A DNA stretch of 64,000 nt from Devosia sp. Its GTDB lineage: Bacteria > Pseudomonadota > Alphaproteobacteria > Rhizobiales > Devosiaceae. This document shows, piece after piece, positions 1 through 9,284 of this stretch. Each line of letters opens with the position of its first letter. Position 1 is the first letter of the stretch. Under the pieces are notes generated by a model, which saw nothing but the letters and a program-made list of their open reading frames with translations, ran no database searches and was not told the origin of the DNA. The stretch is from the NCBI RefSeq assembly GCF_030689745.1, contig NZ_JAUYGL010000079.1:1-64000 (forward strand), given 5' to 3'. The position numbers and the translations under genes are program-made.

Positions 1-582
1 GGAATCAACCCTGCGAAGCGCCTCACAAGGGCAAAACCCTGCATTTGAAGGTGAAAAATGACCTGATTTTCGATTGAGACGCTGTTTTTTCAAATCATTG
101 AGAAAATCAGCTCGGAAAACGGGACTACTTCAGACCTTCCCTAGGGTTGCTTACCGGTTTCTCCTCACGGTACCAGACGACGATGCCGGTATACCCGACG
201 TCATCCACGCGTGTAGTTATCTGGTGATGCTGAACACGGTGCTGGCGGCTTAATGGAGCTCCCGGAAATGCTTTTCCCTACGAAAATGAGCGCGATACGA
301 ACGCCTGCTAAGGGGCACCGTAGGCCAACACTTTCAGCAACTGGTCGATTTCGGTCAGTTGCGATAGGCCGAAACCGACCCTGAGCTGCCGGTGGGAACC
401 GGCAGAAATCGGCCAGAAGCGGATTTTCAATGGTGTCTATCAAGCCAGAGACGATTCAACCACCCAAACCCAACTGGTTTGTGTTGTTGCAAGGCTCCTG
501 CGCCATCACTGTGCTACCATCTATGGTTCACAGCCGGCGTCAGGAACGTTCGGCATTCATAGTCACTACGGACGAACATGCC
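1..582. other. Unassigned accessory leader sequence
   Basis: No convincing gene was found. The stretch has many stops in all frames and ends at the likely start of the YejK-like gene. Its first 150 bases look like the worn 3' flank of a transposase, but I could not identify the element. An alternative upstream ATG for the next gene lies at 430, inside this stretch. Confidence 0.4.
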
Positions 583-1743
583 ATGGATGATCAAGCACAA
601 ACTACACCTCATCCTAATACTGATACAGCGGTTAAAGCTTCTGAGGTTAAGTCGCTCGTTGTGTTGAACGCATGTGCCGCGAAGTTTTTCAAAAAAACGC
701 TTGGTGGGCTGACTTTCTACGATAGCAACAGAGGCAACGACTGGGATCTCAAATCTCCGGTATGCGTTGACTTTGTAAATCACATTGGCAAGAAGTTTTC
801 CAGGAGCGGGAGAATCTACGGATACGTAGACCCCAATATGCTCGCCGCTGCCGATAATTTTTCCAAATACTCTAGCAATCTCGATTTCAATGCCTTTGTC
901 ACCGGTGTTATGGAGCGGCTGTGCCATGAGGCGAACGACCCGGCCCGCCGCTCTCTCACTGAGGGCTATGTTGTATTTTCACACTACCAAGATTACCGGC
1001 AGGTAGATCATCTCTTGATTGTCATGCTTGGCAAAAGAGGTGGATATGATTTTGACGATGACAACAACCTCAACCCAAGAGGAACGGAAAGCCTAAACCT
1101 CCAAGATTTCCGTCAGGCCGCCTGTATGGACTTGACAGAGTTCAAAAAAAGCTTTCCACAAAACACAAGTGATTCCTACCTTTACTTTATTAAAGGGAAT
1201 TCCAAAAGCGAATTCTTCAACGTCGCACTGGGTTGCTCTGATTCAATACCAGGAAAAGTCTGTGTTGATAACTTGAAAAACGCGCTTAGCGCATATTTTT
1301 CAGAGGAAGCAAGTACGCTGTCCTTGTCAGAGCGACGCACAATTCACACGCGCGTAGTTAGCTATATTGAAAATAAAGCAGGCGAGCGGGTAAATCTTTC
1401 AGAAATTCAGCACGTGATTAACAAATGCCTGAAAGAAGATTCGCCCCATCTCGGCGGGCTCATCAAATTCATCTCAGAAAACTCTGAACGTTTTAAAGTG
1501 AGTGAAGAGTTTCAGCCTTCTGGTGTCACCGCTAAAAGCATGGGGTATGTGGATCTTAAGCTTCCCTCCGGAGAATTCGTGGGTCGTTTGAAACTAGACG
1601 CTGTGGCCGTTGGTGACAGCGCTGCTGATCTTAGCGTCGACAAAGATTTCGTGTACCTGAAGGTGAAGCTCCCAAGCGACGTATCAAACAGGCTGAAGGG
1701 TATAAATGCTGACGATCCATCGTCAGGATCCCAGGATGCTTGA
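583..1743 (+). CDS. YejK/NdpA-like nucleoid-associated protein
   Basis: Product of about 386 aa. The middle and C-terminal parts follow the YejK (NdpA) pattern: a VVFSHYQ segment, a LNLQDFRQAACMDLTEF segment, a YLYFIKG motif, and a C-terminal region ending in LKVKLPSDVSNRLKG. In that family this end corresponds to the conserved small-residue and proline-rich tail. YejK proteins associate with nucleoid DNA; their exact function is poorly defined. The first ATG in frame is at 430, but the 51 extra residues look non-conserved, so 583 is preferred. The stop overlaps the start of the downstream membrane-protein gene, so the two are probably co-translated. Base composition is more AT-rich than the rest of the window, which fits horizontal transfer. 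A role in defence is my inference. Confidence 0.72.
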   Translation: MDDQAQTTPHPNTDTAVKASEVKSLVVLNACAAKFFKKTLGGLTFYDSNRGNDWDLKSPVCVDFVNHIGKKFSRSGRIYGYVDPNMLAAADNFSKYSSNLDFNAFVTGVMERLCHEANDPARRSLTEGYVVFSHYQDYRQVDHLLIVMLGKRGGYDFDDDNNLNPRGTESLNLQDFRQAACMDLTEFKKSFPQNTSDSYLYFIKGNSKSEFFNVALGCSDSIPGKVCVDNLKNALSAYFSEEASTLSLSERRTIHTRVVSYIENKAGERVNLSEIQHVINKCLKEDSPHLGGLIKFISENSERFKVSEEFQPSGVTAKSMGYVDLKLPSGEFVGRLKLDAVAVGDSAADLSVDKDFVYLKVKLPSDVSNRLKGINADDPSSGSQDA

Positions 1744-2863
1744 TCGAATCTCGCTGGATGATGACCAGCTCATATTTGACACGCAGTCGCTGGATATGAA
1801 GGACGTTCATGAGTTCCTCAAAATTTATGGCTGCCATAGTCCCGAAAATCTGGACCTGATTAGGCATGACCTTTTCCTGCTGGAGCCGTCGGCATGGGAT
1901 GAAGGATACGTGCCCTTCTTTGCCAGTGCTGAGGCAATGTGGCATACCCTACGGACGCGTAACAAAAAACCTGAACACATGCACATCATCGGCATGGATG
2001 AGGATCAGTCTGCTTCTATTTCCCGACTAACTGACCTGTATTTTTTGCTTAGAGAAACGCTCAAAACGCTTTGCCATAACAACGGCGACGAAAGCCAGAC
2101 TCTCAAATACGTGTTCTACAGTTCGAAAGAATCACTTCTTACAAAGTTAGAAATATCGTACCTGATAGCATGTGACGATCTAATGGCCATCATTGTCGAT
2201 GAAAAGGGGATTAAACATGCTCAAACAATGCATGCGGCAGTGATGGCGGATGAAGATGTTCATTGCGAAGAAAGGCGTCACGTTATGCGAGAAACGCTGA
2301 CGGATTTCTTGAAAGATGAAAAAGACTGCAACATTCGCGTAATAATGGCATCCATTTCGAATTTCTACAAAAAATACAATGAGCGCTATAAGGTTTATGT
2401 AAGCAAATTTTCGGTAAACAAGATTCTCACTGAAATCGAAACTGATTGCGTTAGTTTTCTGGGCAAAGTCCAAGATGCAATCATGGCCCAGCAGACAAAG
2501 GCGTTTGCTATTCCAGGTGGTATCGTTGTGGCGGGCGCTATCTTGAAACCTGCTACCACCGCATGGGATTATCTCGTCATACTTGTGGGGCTAATTATTT
2601 CGACCTGGATGATCATTTCCTTAAATAATAACGTCGTCACCCATATCAACCTGCTTGCAGACGAATTTGAGCGCTCCACTAAAAAGTATGACGACATTGT
2701 TGTAGGCGTAGAGGAGATCCAAGAGAAACTTGAAGATTCACGAAAAAAACTTTCAACCTCATCTAAGTCCGCTGAATCCAAGCTTAATACGCTAACTCGC
2801 GTATGCTGGCTAATACTCATACTGGTAAGCCTGGTTTTGTTCAAACGTTTCTTGGAGACTTAA
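1736..2863 (+). CDS. Unknown protein with C-terminal membrane anchors
   Basis: Product of about 375 aa, not recognised. A soluble N-terminal region of about 270 residues is followed by a hydrophobic hairpin (AWDYLVILVGLIISTWMII). A charged, probably coiled-coil segment then leads to a final transmembrane helix (CWLILILVSLVLF) that ends five residues before the C-terminus. The ATG at 1736 overlaps the end of the YejK-like gene by 8 bp. An ATG at 1706 with a GAAGGG ribosome site is an alternative. The tight overlap suggests a two-gene unit. A DNA-associated protein paired with a membrane-anchored partner resembles sensor/effector defence pairs, but nothing in the sequence proves this. Codon use is AT-rich compared with the core. 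Confidence 0.6.
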   Translation: MLDRISLDDDQLIFDTQSLDMKDVHEFLKIYGCHSPENLDLIRHDLFLLEPSAWDEGYVPFFASAEAMWHTLRTRNKKPEHMHIIGMDEDQSASISRLTDLYFLLRETLKTLCHNNGDESQTLKYVFYSSKESLLTKLEISYLIACDDLMAIIVDEKGIKHAQTMHAAVMADEDVHCEERRHVMRETLTDFLKDEKDCNIRVIMASISNFYKKYNERYKVYVSKFSVNKILTEIETDCVSFLGKVQDAIMAQQTKAFAIPGGIVVAGAILKPATTAWDYLVILVGLIISTWMIISLNNNVVTHINLLADEFERSTKKYDDIVVGVEEIQEKLEDSRKKLSTSSKSAESKLNTLTRVCWLILILVSLVLFKRFLET

Positions 2864-3020
2864 TACCACTATTTTGGTCAAGTCACATGCAGGGCCGGTT
2901 CTTCTGTTTATGGCCAAAGCTGACTTAGTTTTGATCGTCTGCTTTTGGCCGTTTTCTGCCTGTCCCACCGCCAGCTTCGGAAGCGGACGCCCGAAAGCGT
3001 CCGTTTATGGCCCGCAGCGC

Positions 3021-3347
3021 TTAGATAAATGCCTGCCGAGCTACGCCGCGCGGGATGCGGTTTCTACCTGGCAGTTGCTCCAGACGTTGCTGCCATTCGG
3101 CGCGAGGGGTCAGGGTAGAGGTCGGCTTAGCCATTTCAGCAGTTGCGAGGACAGCCTTCGCTGCTTTTGCCGCGGCTCTAAGCTCAGCGAGGCTTGGTGT
3201 CTTACGTACAGGCTCAATAGCTCCCTTTTCAACGGTGCGAAGGCAGAGCTTGCATGAGACCTGAGTAACATCCTGGGTGCTGTTCAGGTTCGAGCCAGTG
3301 CGTCCGCATACAACATTTGCCTGGGACGCGGAGTAATGAATTGCCAA
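3021..3347 (-). CDS. Small hypothetical protein with Cys pairs
   Basis: Product of 108 aa. It starts at a TTG that follows a GGAGA ribosome site by seven bases. The N-terminal half has a C-G-R-T-G motif and a VSCKLCLRT motif, a possible metal-binding knuckle. The second half is Ala- and Lys-rich. This arrangement resembles short uncharacterised proteins common in Pseudomonas accessory regions. It lies convergent to the YejK-like pair and divergent from the TrlF gene. No function is proposed. Confidence 0.5.
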   Translation of the reverse strand: MAIHYSASQANVVCGRTGSNLNSTQDVTQVSCKLCLRTVEKGAIEPVRKTPSLAELRAAAKAAKAVLATAEMAKPTSTLTPRAEWQQRLEQLPGRNRIPRGVARQAFI

Positions 3348-3774
3348 CGTGTTGTCTCCTGCATTTTCGGGCGCAGGATTTTACACGGCGTCGATGGTGC
3401 CGCAAGCTGTTTGGGCATGAGCGAAGTCACGATCACGCAGAATGTCTCAGCGAAATATCGAGGCTCCCCTCGGCATAACGTGTGCGATCAAACCAGCCAT
3501 TTTCTGCGCCAGACACTCGGAATGGTGCCGATCGCTAAGCAACTGGAGCAGCGGTGATCTGCCGTAAGAACACCTGCAATCGCAGATGTGTGTCCGCATC
3601 GAGTTGTCCGTCTCCGGCCAGAATCGGTCGTCGGCTCGTCTGTTAAATATGAGCTTTAGGCATGAGATACTCGTTCAACTTGCATATGACAAGCATCTAG
3701 AGACCGTATGATGCCAGTTTGGCAGTATGCTCCGGGCGCATCGCTATACGCGAAAACGGAATTGGAGGGTTGCA
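3348..3774. other. Intergenic region before the TrlF gene
   Basis: About 430 bases without a credible gene. Short open frames here have no ribosome sites and no recognisable products. The promoter of the downstream PHP/ATPase gene should lie in the AT-rich segment around 3645-3720. Confidence 0.4.
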
Positions 3775-6591
3775 GTGGTCGAATATCAGGGAATGCGCTG
3801 GTTTAAAGCCGACTTTCAGGTACAGACACCTGAAGACAATCGGCATTGGGCCGACGACGATCTACGCCTTCACAACCGCCGCCCGATAGTCGACGGGAAG
3901 CCATGTGAGCAGAGCATTCAAGCAAAGGCCAAACAGTTCCTCCGGCGCTGTCATGAGCTCGACCTAGAAATGATCGGCATCACTGACCACAACTTCTCGG
4001 AGAAAACAGATCCGCGCGATTGGTTTCTTACCCACTTGGTGGAACAGAACAAATCAGTTGCCAGAGAGCTTGATCGAGCCCCCATCGCTATTTTTCCTGG
4101 TTTTGAAGTCGATATTGGCTACCACGTTCTTTGCCTGTTCAACCCAGCGACGAAGCAGCGACACGTTCAACGCATCAACATGATTCTCACAAAGCTTGGT
4201 TTGGCTGAGCATGAACGATTTCGGGCCGGTGAGCCGGTAAAACTCCGCCGCGGTGGACAAAATATCAGCTTGAAAGAGTTGCTTGAGGCCGTTCAAAAGG
4301 ATCATGACGGGATAGTTATTGCTGCTCATGCTGACCAAGTAGATGGGATGTTGTCATCACCAAACAACATAGAGGATTATCAGTTACCTGACCTCCTCGC
4401 AGTTGAGGTGACAACCTACCCGATGCCACCAAAGTTCGAGTCGATCTTGGAGGGGCGTAACCCGCACTGGTCAAGGCGTGGCCGCCAACCAGCCTATGTT
4501 CAGTCATCCGATGCGAAATCGCTGAAGGTAGGCGATGACGGCCGTCCTACCGCCAATGCTTTAGGATACCGCTGGACATGGCTGAAAGCCTCGAAGCCCT
4601 CGGTCGCGGCACTACGACAAGCGTTTCTTGATGGAGCATCACGCTTACGGCTCCAGAACGCCAGGCCATCAGAAGAGCAAACCCACCCTAGAATCGTTTT
4701 CTTGAAATGCCGCGGTCTGAAGTTTCTCGCGGATCAAGAAATTGCCTTCTCACCGAATTTGAACACTGTAATTGGTGGGCGTGGAACCGGTAAGTCGACG
4801 CTGATGGAGCTACTTCGCTTCGCGTTTGCTAGGGACACGGGGGGGCAGTTTTCCGCTTCTACTAAGGCGAAGTTCGAGCGGCTCAGAGGGACGTTCTCGG
4901 GAGATGCAGAAATCCAGGTCGGCTGGGAAAGCGTACCCGGCCAGATTGACATCATCTCGCTTCGCCCCGATGCCCCTCACGAAATGCTGCAGGGTGAGGT
5001 GCACGATATCGCGGCCTACCTGAAGCAAGTTCCCATTCAGTTCTATAGCCAGCAGCAGCTCAGTGAACTTACCGACATCGGTGGTGAAGGTAGCTTGCTG
5101 GACATGGTGGATGAGGTCAGTAGTGCAGAGTTTCAAGCTTTGAAGGGGCGTGAAAATACCCTTCGAGCCGAAATTGTTCAGGTGTTCGCAGCTTCCGACC
5201 AGCTAGAGGAATTGCGAAAAGTAGAAAAAGAGCTGGCCCAAGAGCTGCAGGAGCTGAACCGGCAATGGCAGGCTCGAAAAGAGGTGCAGGCGGAGGCGCT
5301 TCAATACCAGCGGGCCGAAGCGGCACGGCAATATTTCGAAAAAGCGAAAGTACAGCTTGTTGAAGATACCGAATCGCTCAATGAGTTGGCTAAAGAGCTG
5401 TCTGACCGAGGTGTGTTGAACGATGGCAAGGTCGAGGCCTGGCCCAGAGCTGATTGGTTCAACGACTACACACGGGAAGCCGTAGCGCTTCGACAGAAGT
5501 ATTCAGAGAAGATCGCCGCCCTAGCTGCCGCGATGCAGAAAGACGCGGATGAGCTGGAACAGCAACTCGGAGGCTGGGACTCTGTATCGGAAGAGCTGAA
5601 CGCGATAAGGAGCGGGTTCCTGCGCGCCTGCCAAGAAAGAGGCCTTCAACCCCAAGACGTGGCACGCCTCCAGGAAATCGACAGGCTTCGTAAGATCAAA
5701 CAAGGCAACCTTGAGGATCTACTAAAGAAAATCGAAGCCCTGACACCCGAGGTGGGGAGGCTTGGATCAATGCTGGACGAGTTACATGCGCTTTGGTCTA
5801 AACAGCTTGCAGTTCGCGTTCGAACTGCTCAAGAGATCACATGGAAGGCCAACCGCTCTATCAATGTGCTTCTTCAGCCGATGGCAGATGAAGTGCATTT
5901 CCAAGAGGTCTGGGAGGGCATGGCACCTGACGGCCGCGCCCGAATCGGCAGAGCATGGGCGCAAATCGGAACAGTGCTGTTCGCAGATTTTCAACAGCAT
6001 CTGTCAGCCAGTAAGCCGGCATCATACTCTCCATGGCTGCATATCAAGACTGTGCTGATGAGCGAATCACCTATTCCACAAGAGTTGGCAGGCCTAACAG
6101 ATGATATTCGCAAGCATTTCGTTGAGCAGAAAAGCAAGTGGCGGGCGGCACGTCTCACTCGCATAGAAGACACGGTCGATGTAGAGCTGTATCGCGCGGA
6201 TGGAGCGCTCGTGGGAAGCATCCAAAACCGGGTGCTCTCAGAGGGTCAGAGAAATACCGCGATTCTCAAGCTCCTTCTCGCTCAAGGTGACGGCCCGATT
6301 GTGATCGACCAGCCTGAAGACGAGTTAGACTCAAATTTCATCTACCACGAATTGGTTCCTTTACTTCGCAAGGTGAAAAACCGGAGACAGCTCATTCTGA
6401 CCACACACAATGCAAACCTGCCGGTGAATGCGGATACCGATCTGGTGTTCGCCCTGGATGTAAAGGATGGCCGCGGAACACAGCTAGCAATAGGCGGGCT
6501 TGACCAAACTAACTCGGCAAATGCGGTGCTGAACATTATGGAAGGCTCCGCAGAAGCCTTCAAAAGGCGCTTAGATAAGTACCATTTTTGA
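3775..6591 (+). CDS. TrlF-family PHP-SMC-like ATPase
   Basis: Product of about 938 aa. It starts at a GTG preceded five bases upstream by GGAGGG; the upstream ATG at 3727 lacks such a site. The N-terminal quarter is a PHP-type metal-dependent phosphoesterase, with FKADFQVQTPED near residue 9, GITDHN near residue 66 and an AAHADQVDG segment near 200. An SMC/RecF-like ATPase follows: Walker A GGRGTGKST near residue 334, a long coiled coil at roughly 450-700, signature LSEGQRNT near 820 and Walker B IVIDQPEDELDS near 842. This arrangement matches the TrlF AAA-like ATPase family. Members occur in RNA-repair or phage-defence settings. No RNA ligase or other partner lies beside it here. A nucleic-acid sensor/nuclease role is inferred. 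Confidence 0.8.
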   Translation: MVEYQGMRWFKADFQVQTPEDNRHWADDDLRLHNRRPIVDGKPCEQSIQAKAKQFLRRCHELDLEMIGITDHNFSEKTDPRDWFLTHLVEQNKSVARELDRAPIAIFPGFEVDIGYHVLCLFNPATKQRHVQRINMILTKLGLAEHERFRAGEPVKLRRGGQNISLKELLEAVQKDHDGIVIAAHADQVDGMLSSPNNIEDYQLPDLLAVEVTTYPMPPKFESILEGRNPHWSRRGRQPAYVQSSDAKSLKVGDDGRPTANALGYRWTWLKASKPSVAALRQAFLDGASRLRLQNARPSEEQTHPRIVFLKCRGLKFLADQEIAFSPNLNTVIGGRGTGKSTLMELLRFAFARDTGGQFSASTKAKFERLRGTFSGDAEIQVGWESVPGQIDIISLRPDAPHEMLQGEVHDIAAYLKQVPIQFYSQQQLSELTDIGGEGSLLDMVDEVSSAEFQALKGRENTLRAEIVQVFAASDQLEELRKVEKELAQELQELNRQWQARKEVQAEALQYQRAEAARQYFEKAKVQLVEDTESLNELAKELSDRGVLNDGKVEAWPRADWFNDYTREAVALRQKYSEKIAALAAAMQKDADELEQQLGGWDSVSEELNAIRSGFLRACQERGLQPQDVARLQEIDRLRKIKQGNLEDLLKKIEALTPEVGRLGSMLDELHALWSKQLAVRVRTAQEITWKANRSINVLLQPMADEVHFQEVWEGMAPDGRARIGRAWAQIGTVLFADFQQHLSASKPASYSPWLHIKTVLMSESPIPQELAGLTDDIRKHFVEQKSKWRAARLTRIEDTVDVELYRADGALVGSIQNRVLSEGQRNTAILKLLLAQGDGPIVIDQPEDELDSNFIYHELVPLLRKVKNRRQLILTTHNANLPVNADTDLVFALDVKDGRGTQLAIGGLDQTNSANAVLNIMEGSAEAFKRRLDKYHF

Positions 6592-6771
6592 CCTGACTAT
6601 GCCTACTCGGCAGGGTGATGAATGCCTGAAGCTCATATGGGCCGGAGGCGGACCTTCACGACCGGCAGCAGTCGACGCCAAAGCGTGCGGACGTAGGGTT
6701 GTGCCTACAACCAACAATCATCCACCGTGGATTTCCCGTCGGCGACGTTGAGTGGGCGGTCCTTGAACGCG

Positions 6772-7233
6772 CTATTGATAGACACCGTATTCAAGGCGGG
6801 TCAGGAAGTCGGAAACAATTTCATAACCAAATGGGTTGCTCAACAGGTCTATCGGCGCATATCCATCAAGCCCCAGCGCGGGTGCTGTGATCCACCGTTG
6901 CGCTATTTGATGGGGACCGATTATTTCTTCAGCACGAGCGAGAACGTCCAGAAAATACCAGACGCATGTACTTTGGTACCCGCTTAATACCTTTTGAGAG
7001 TCACGTGCCGCTCGCCGTACCGTGTTTGAAGACATCCCAAGGACTTTGGCAACGATTTGCTCGTTACTTATCAGACCTAGGGCAGTGAGCGCCCGCGCGG
7101 CGTTCTTAACCGGGATGCCTTTCTCGATCAGATGAAAGAGGTGCATGGGCTCGCGTATGCACTCATCGCCCAGAAAGACTGCCTTCGCACTGAGTTCCTG
7201 TGGATGCTGATCTGACGATGTGGTTGTGGTCAT
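6772..7233 (-). CDS. ParS/Xre-type antitoxin, orphan
   Basis: Product of about 153 aa. The central part is helical with a degenerate helix-turn-helix (IVAKVLGMSSNTVRRAARDS). It ends with the family's hallmark C-terminal tail, APIDLLSNPFGYEIVSDFLTRLEYGVYQ in two adjoining pieces, which binds and neutralises the partner RES toxin. In this family the RES toxin, an NAD-consuming enzyme, normally follows directly. Here the 180 bases downstream contain no RES frame, so the toxin is absent or deleted. The start at 7233 was chosen because the 48 residues before it are low-complexity and overlap IS debris. Confidence 0.75.
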   Translation of the reverse strand: MTTTTSSDQHPQELSAKAVFLGDECIREPMHLFHLIEKGIPVKNAARALTALGLISNEQIVAKVLGMSSNTVRRAARDSQKVLSGYQSTCVWYFLDVLARAEEIIGPHQIAQRWITAPALGLDGYAPIDLLSNPFGYEIVSDFLTRLEYGVYQ

Positions 7234-7399
7234 CGGTGAGTACCTGGGGGAGGCAAACTGCCTCGCGTTCGTTCTGCCGTGCGGATGCCTAATGATCGGA
7301 GTTGTCCGAGCTATCGGGGCGGATGCGCCCGGCCATAGGGCCTGCGGGTTCCGTCCCCCGGCCTGTAGTAGCCGCAATGCGGAACATCCGGCGTTGCCA

Positions 7400-7604
7400 A
7401 CCCGGCCCGCACACCCGGCAGGTCGTCGAGTACCAACTAACCCACAAACCGCACCTGTAGATGGGCTATCGCGCCTGCCTGGGCCTGCTCTCGCTGGCCC
7501 GCCAGTACGGTAATGCGCGCCTGGAAGCGGTGGTCAGCCGCGCTCAACTGCGCGCATTCAACGGCCGCACCGTGCGCAACCTGCTCAAGCAAGGGCTCGA
7601 CTAG
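7400..7604 (+). pseudogene. IS21-type istA 3' remnant
   Basis: The frame reads RQVVEYQLTHKPHL, then a TAG, then MGYRACLGLLSLARQYGN and finally LLKQGLD with a TAG at 7602. This is the C-terminal end of an IS21 IstA transposase. The remainder of istA is missing and the retained part carries a nonsense codon, so it is dead. It lies just ahead of the istB remnant in the normal order. Confidence 0.75.
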
Positions 7605-7698
7605 CAACCACTGCCCACGCCTGCTACGCCCGCGGCGCAGCCCACCAGCCACGAGAACGTCCGTGGCGCCGATTACTACACCCAAGAGGAGCTGTTCT

Positions 7699-8421
7699 AT
7701 GATCACCCAACACACTCAGAGCCAGTTGCACCAACTTCGGCTCAAAGGCATGGCCCGAGCGTGGGAAGAGCAGTGGACGCTGCCGGCCAGCCACAGCTGA
7801 GCTTTGCTCGACCGCAAACTGGCATGGCGCGATAACAATCGGCTGGCGAGACTGCACAAACAGGCCACGCTCAAATACGCCAGCGCCTGCCCGGAAGACC
7901 TCGACCGCCGTCGAGGTCGTGCGCTGGACGAGCGCCTGATCGAGACCCTGGCCAGTGGCGACTGGATCCGCCAACAGCACACCCTGCTGCTGACCGGCCC
8001 GACCGGCGGCGGCAAAAACTGGATCTCCTGCGCGCTGCGCAACCAGGCCTGCAGCCAGGGCTGCAGCACGCTGTGCTCGCGCACCCCGCGGCTGCTGGAG
8101 CAACTGCACATCGCCCATGGCGACGGTAGCTTCGGGCGCACCCTGCAACAGCTGGTCAAGATCGAAGCATTGGTTTTGGACGACTGGGGGGCGCTGGAGG
8201 AAAGCGCCCGGCATGACCTGCTGGAAGTGATCGACGACCGCGCTGGCAGCCGCTCCACCATCCTGACCAGCCAGCTTCCCGTCGATCACTGGCACGGTTG
8301 GATCAACGACCCCACGCTGGCCGACGCCTTGCTCGTTCGCCTGGTGCACAACGCCTACCGAGTCGTGATGAATGGCGAGTCACTGCGGCGGAAAAACACG
8401 GAGGAAGAAGCCGCATCGTGA
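7699..8421 (+). pseudogene. IS21-type istB, interrupted
   Basis: IstB is the AAA+ helper ATPase of IS21 transposition. The 33-residue N-terminal part (ITQHTQSQLHQLRLKGMARAWEE in two parts) ends at a TGA at 7798. The frame then resumes with LLDRKLAWRDNNRLARL and continues to the usual C-terminal SLRRKNTEEE. About a dozen residues expected at the junction are missing, which indicates a small deletion with a frame change. The P-loop reads GPTGGGKN, with Asn in place of the usual Ser or Thr after Lys, a further sign of decay. Confidence 0.8.
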
Positions 8422-8439
8422 TCGATGCGGCTATAATCC

Positions 8440-8520
8440 AAAACCCGCGCAACCGGGGGGAAACACCGATCACGAGTTAGCGAAATGAGCGGTCACGTTC
8501 ACCGAAATCCGCATTTGTTC
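8440..8520 (+). repeat. Probable right end of IS21-like element
   Basis: Just after istB the sequence holds two similar short blocks, GATCACGAGTTAGCGAAA and GGTCACGTTCACCGAAA. They resemble the repeated terminal sites of IS21-group elements. The matching left end was not found, in keeping with a truncated element. Confidence 0.4.
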
Positions 8521-8582
8521 GCTCCCCACGGCTCGGCGACATGCAACGGATGGTCCTAAGGCCATCCGTTGCGGTCCGATAC

Positions 8583-9269
8583 TCAGCGTTCTTGCGCGGG
8601 TGCAGTTTGGGTGTGGGCTAGATGGCCTGTCTTCACCCAAAGCCTACATCCTTGCGCGCCAGTCTTTGCCCTGAGTGTTTCGCCATCGGGTAACCGCAGC
8701 CATGACAGTGCGCTGAAGCGTTCGCTTGCGTCGCAGAACGCGCCATCCAGCACTAGGACTTCGATGCCACCGGGCGCTTCGAGGGAAATCACCGAGTCGG
8801 GTTCCCAGCGCTCCAGCCGCACCTGCTCACGGTCGTCACGAAACAGCGAAACTTCAGCCACGCCCGGTCTGTCCGACACGGGTTGGAATTGCATTTTGCT
8901 GGTATCGACCCGTACCTGCGCGCGGTCTTCGGGCGCGAACTGCCAGAGCTTGACGAAGATGATACAACCCTCTGCCGAGCGCGGAGTATGGCGCGAAGTC
9001 GGCGGATTGCGGACGTAAGAACCCGCCGGGTAATCACCACTTTCATCCTGGAAGACGCCATCGAGTACCAGGAATTCTTCTCCGCCATCGTGCGTGTGCG
9101 GGGAAAAACAACTGCCAGGGGCATAGCGGACGATGGTGGTAGCTCGCGCCACTTCGGCCCCTATACGATCAAGCAGGCGGCGCTCGACGCCGGGCATAGG
9201 GGAAGGGACCCACGCGAGAAACGCAGCATGTACAGCGGCGTGGAGGTTGAAATCAGCGTTCAGTTGCAT
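8583..9269 (-). CDS. ChrR-like double-cupin protein
   Basis: Product of 228 aa with two cupin repeats. The first has YAPGSCFSPHTHDGGEEFLVLDG, read as its two halves, with the His/His/Glu metal ligands of the ChrR cupin family. The second (LEAPGGIEVLVLDGAF) lacks the histidines. It has no zinc-finger anti-sigma domain at the N-terminus, so it is a stand-alone cupin rather than a full anti-sigma factor. It lies 15 bp downstream of the GST gene, probably in one transcript. A role in oxidative or electrophile stress is inferred. Confidence 0.75.
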   Translation of the reverse strand: MQLNADFNLHAAVHAAFLAWVPSPMPGVERRLLDRIGAEVARATTIVRYAPGSCFSPHTHDGGEEFLVLDGVFQDESGDYPAGSYVRNPPTSRHTPRSAEGCIIFVKLWQFAPEDRAQVRVDTSKMQFQPVSDRPGVAEVSLFRDDREQVRLERWEPDSVISLEAPGGIEVLVLDGAFCDASERFSALSWLRLPDGETLRAKTGAQGCRLWVKTGHLAHTQTAPAQER

Positions 9270-9284
9270 ATCTACTCCCTCCAG

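Noticed and set aside
7400..8520. A functional IS21 element
   Set aside because: istA is reduced to its last 50 codons with a nonsense codon, istB has an internal stop and an altered P-loop, and no left end was found.
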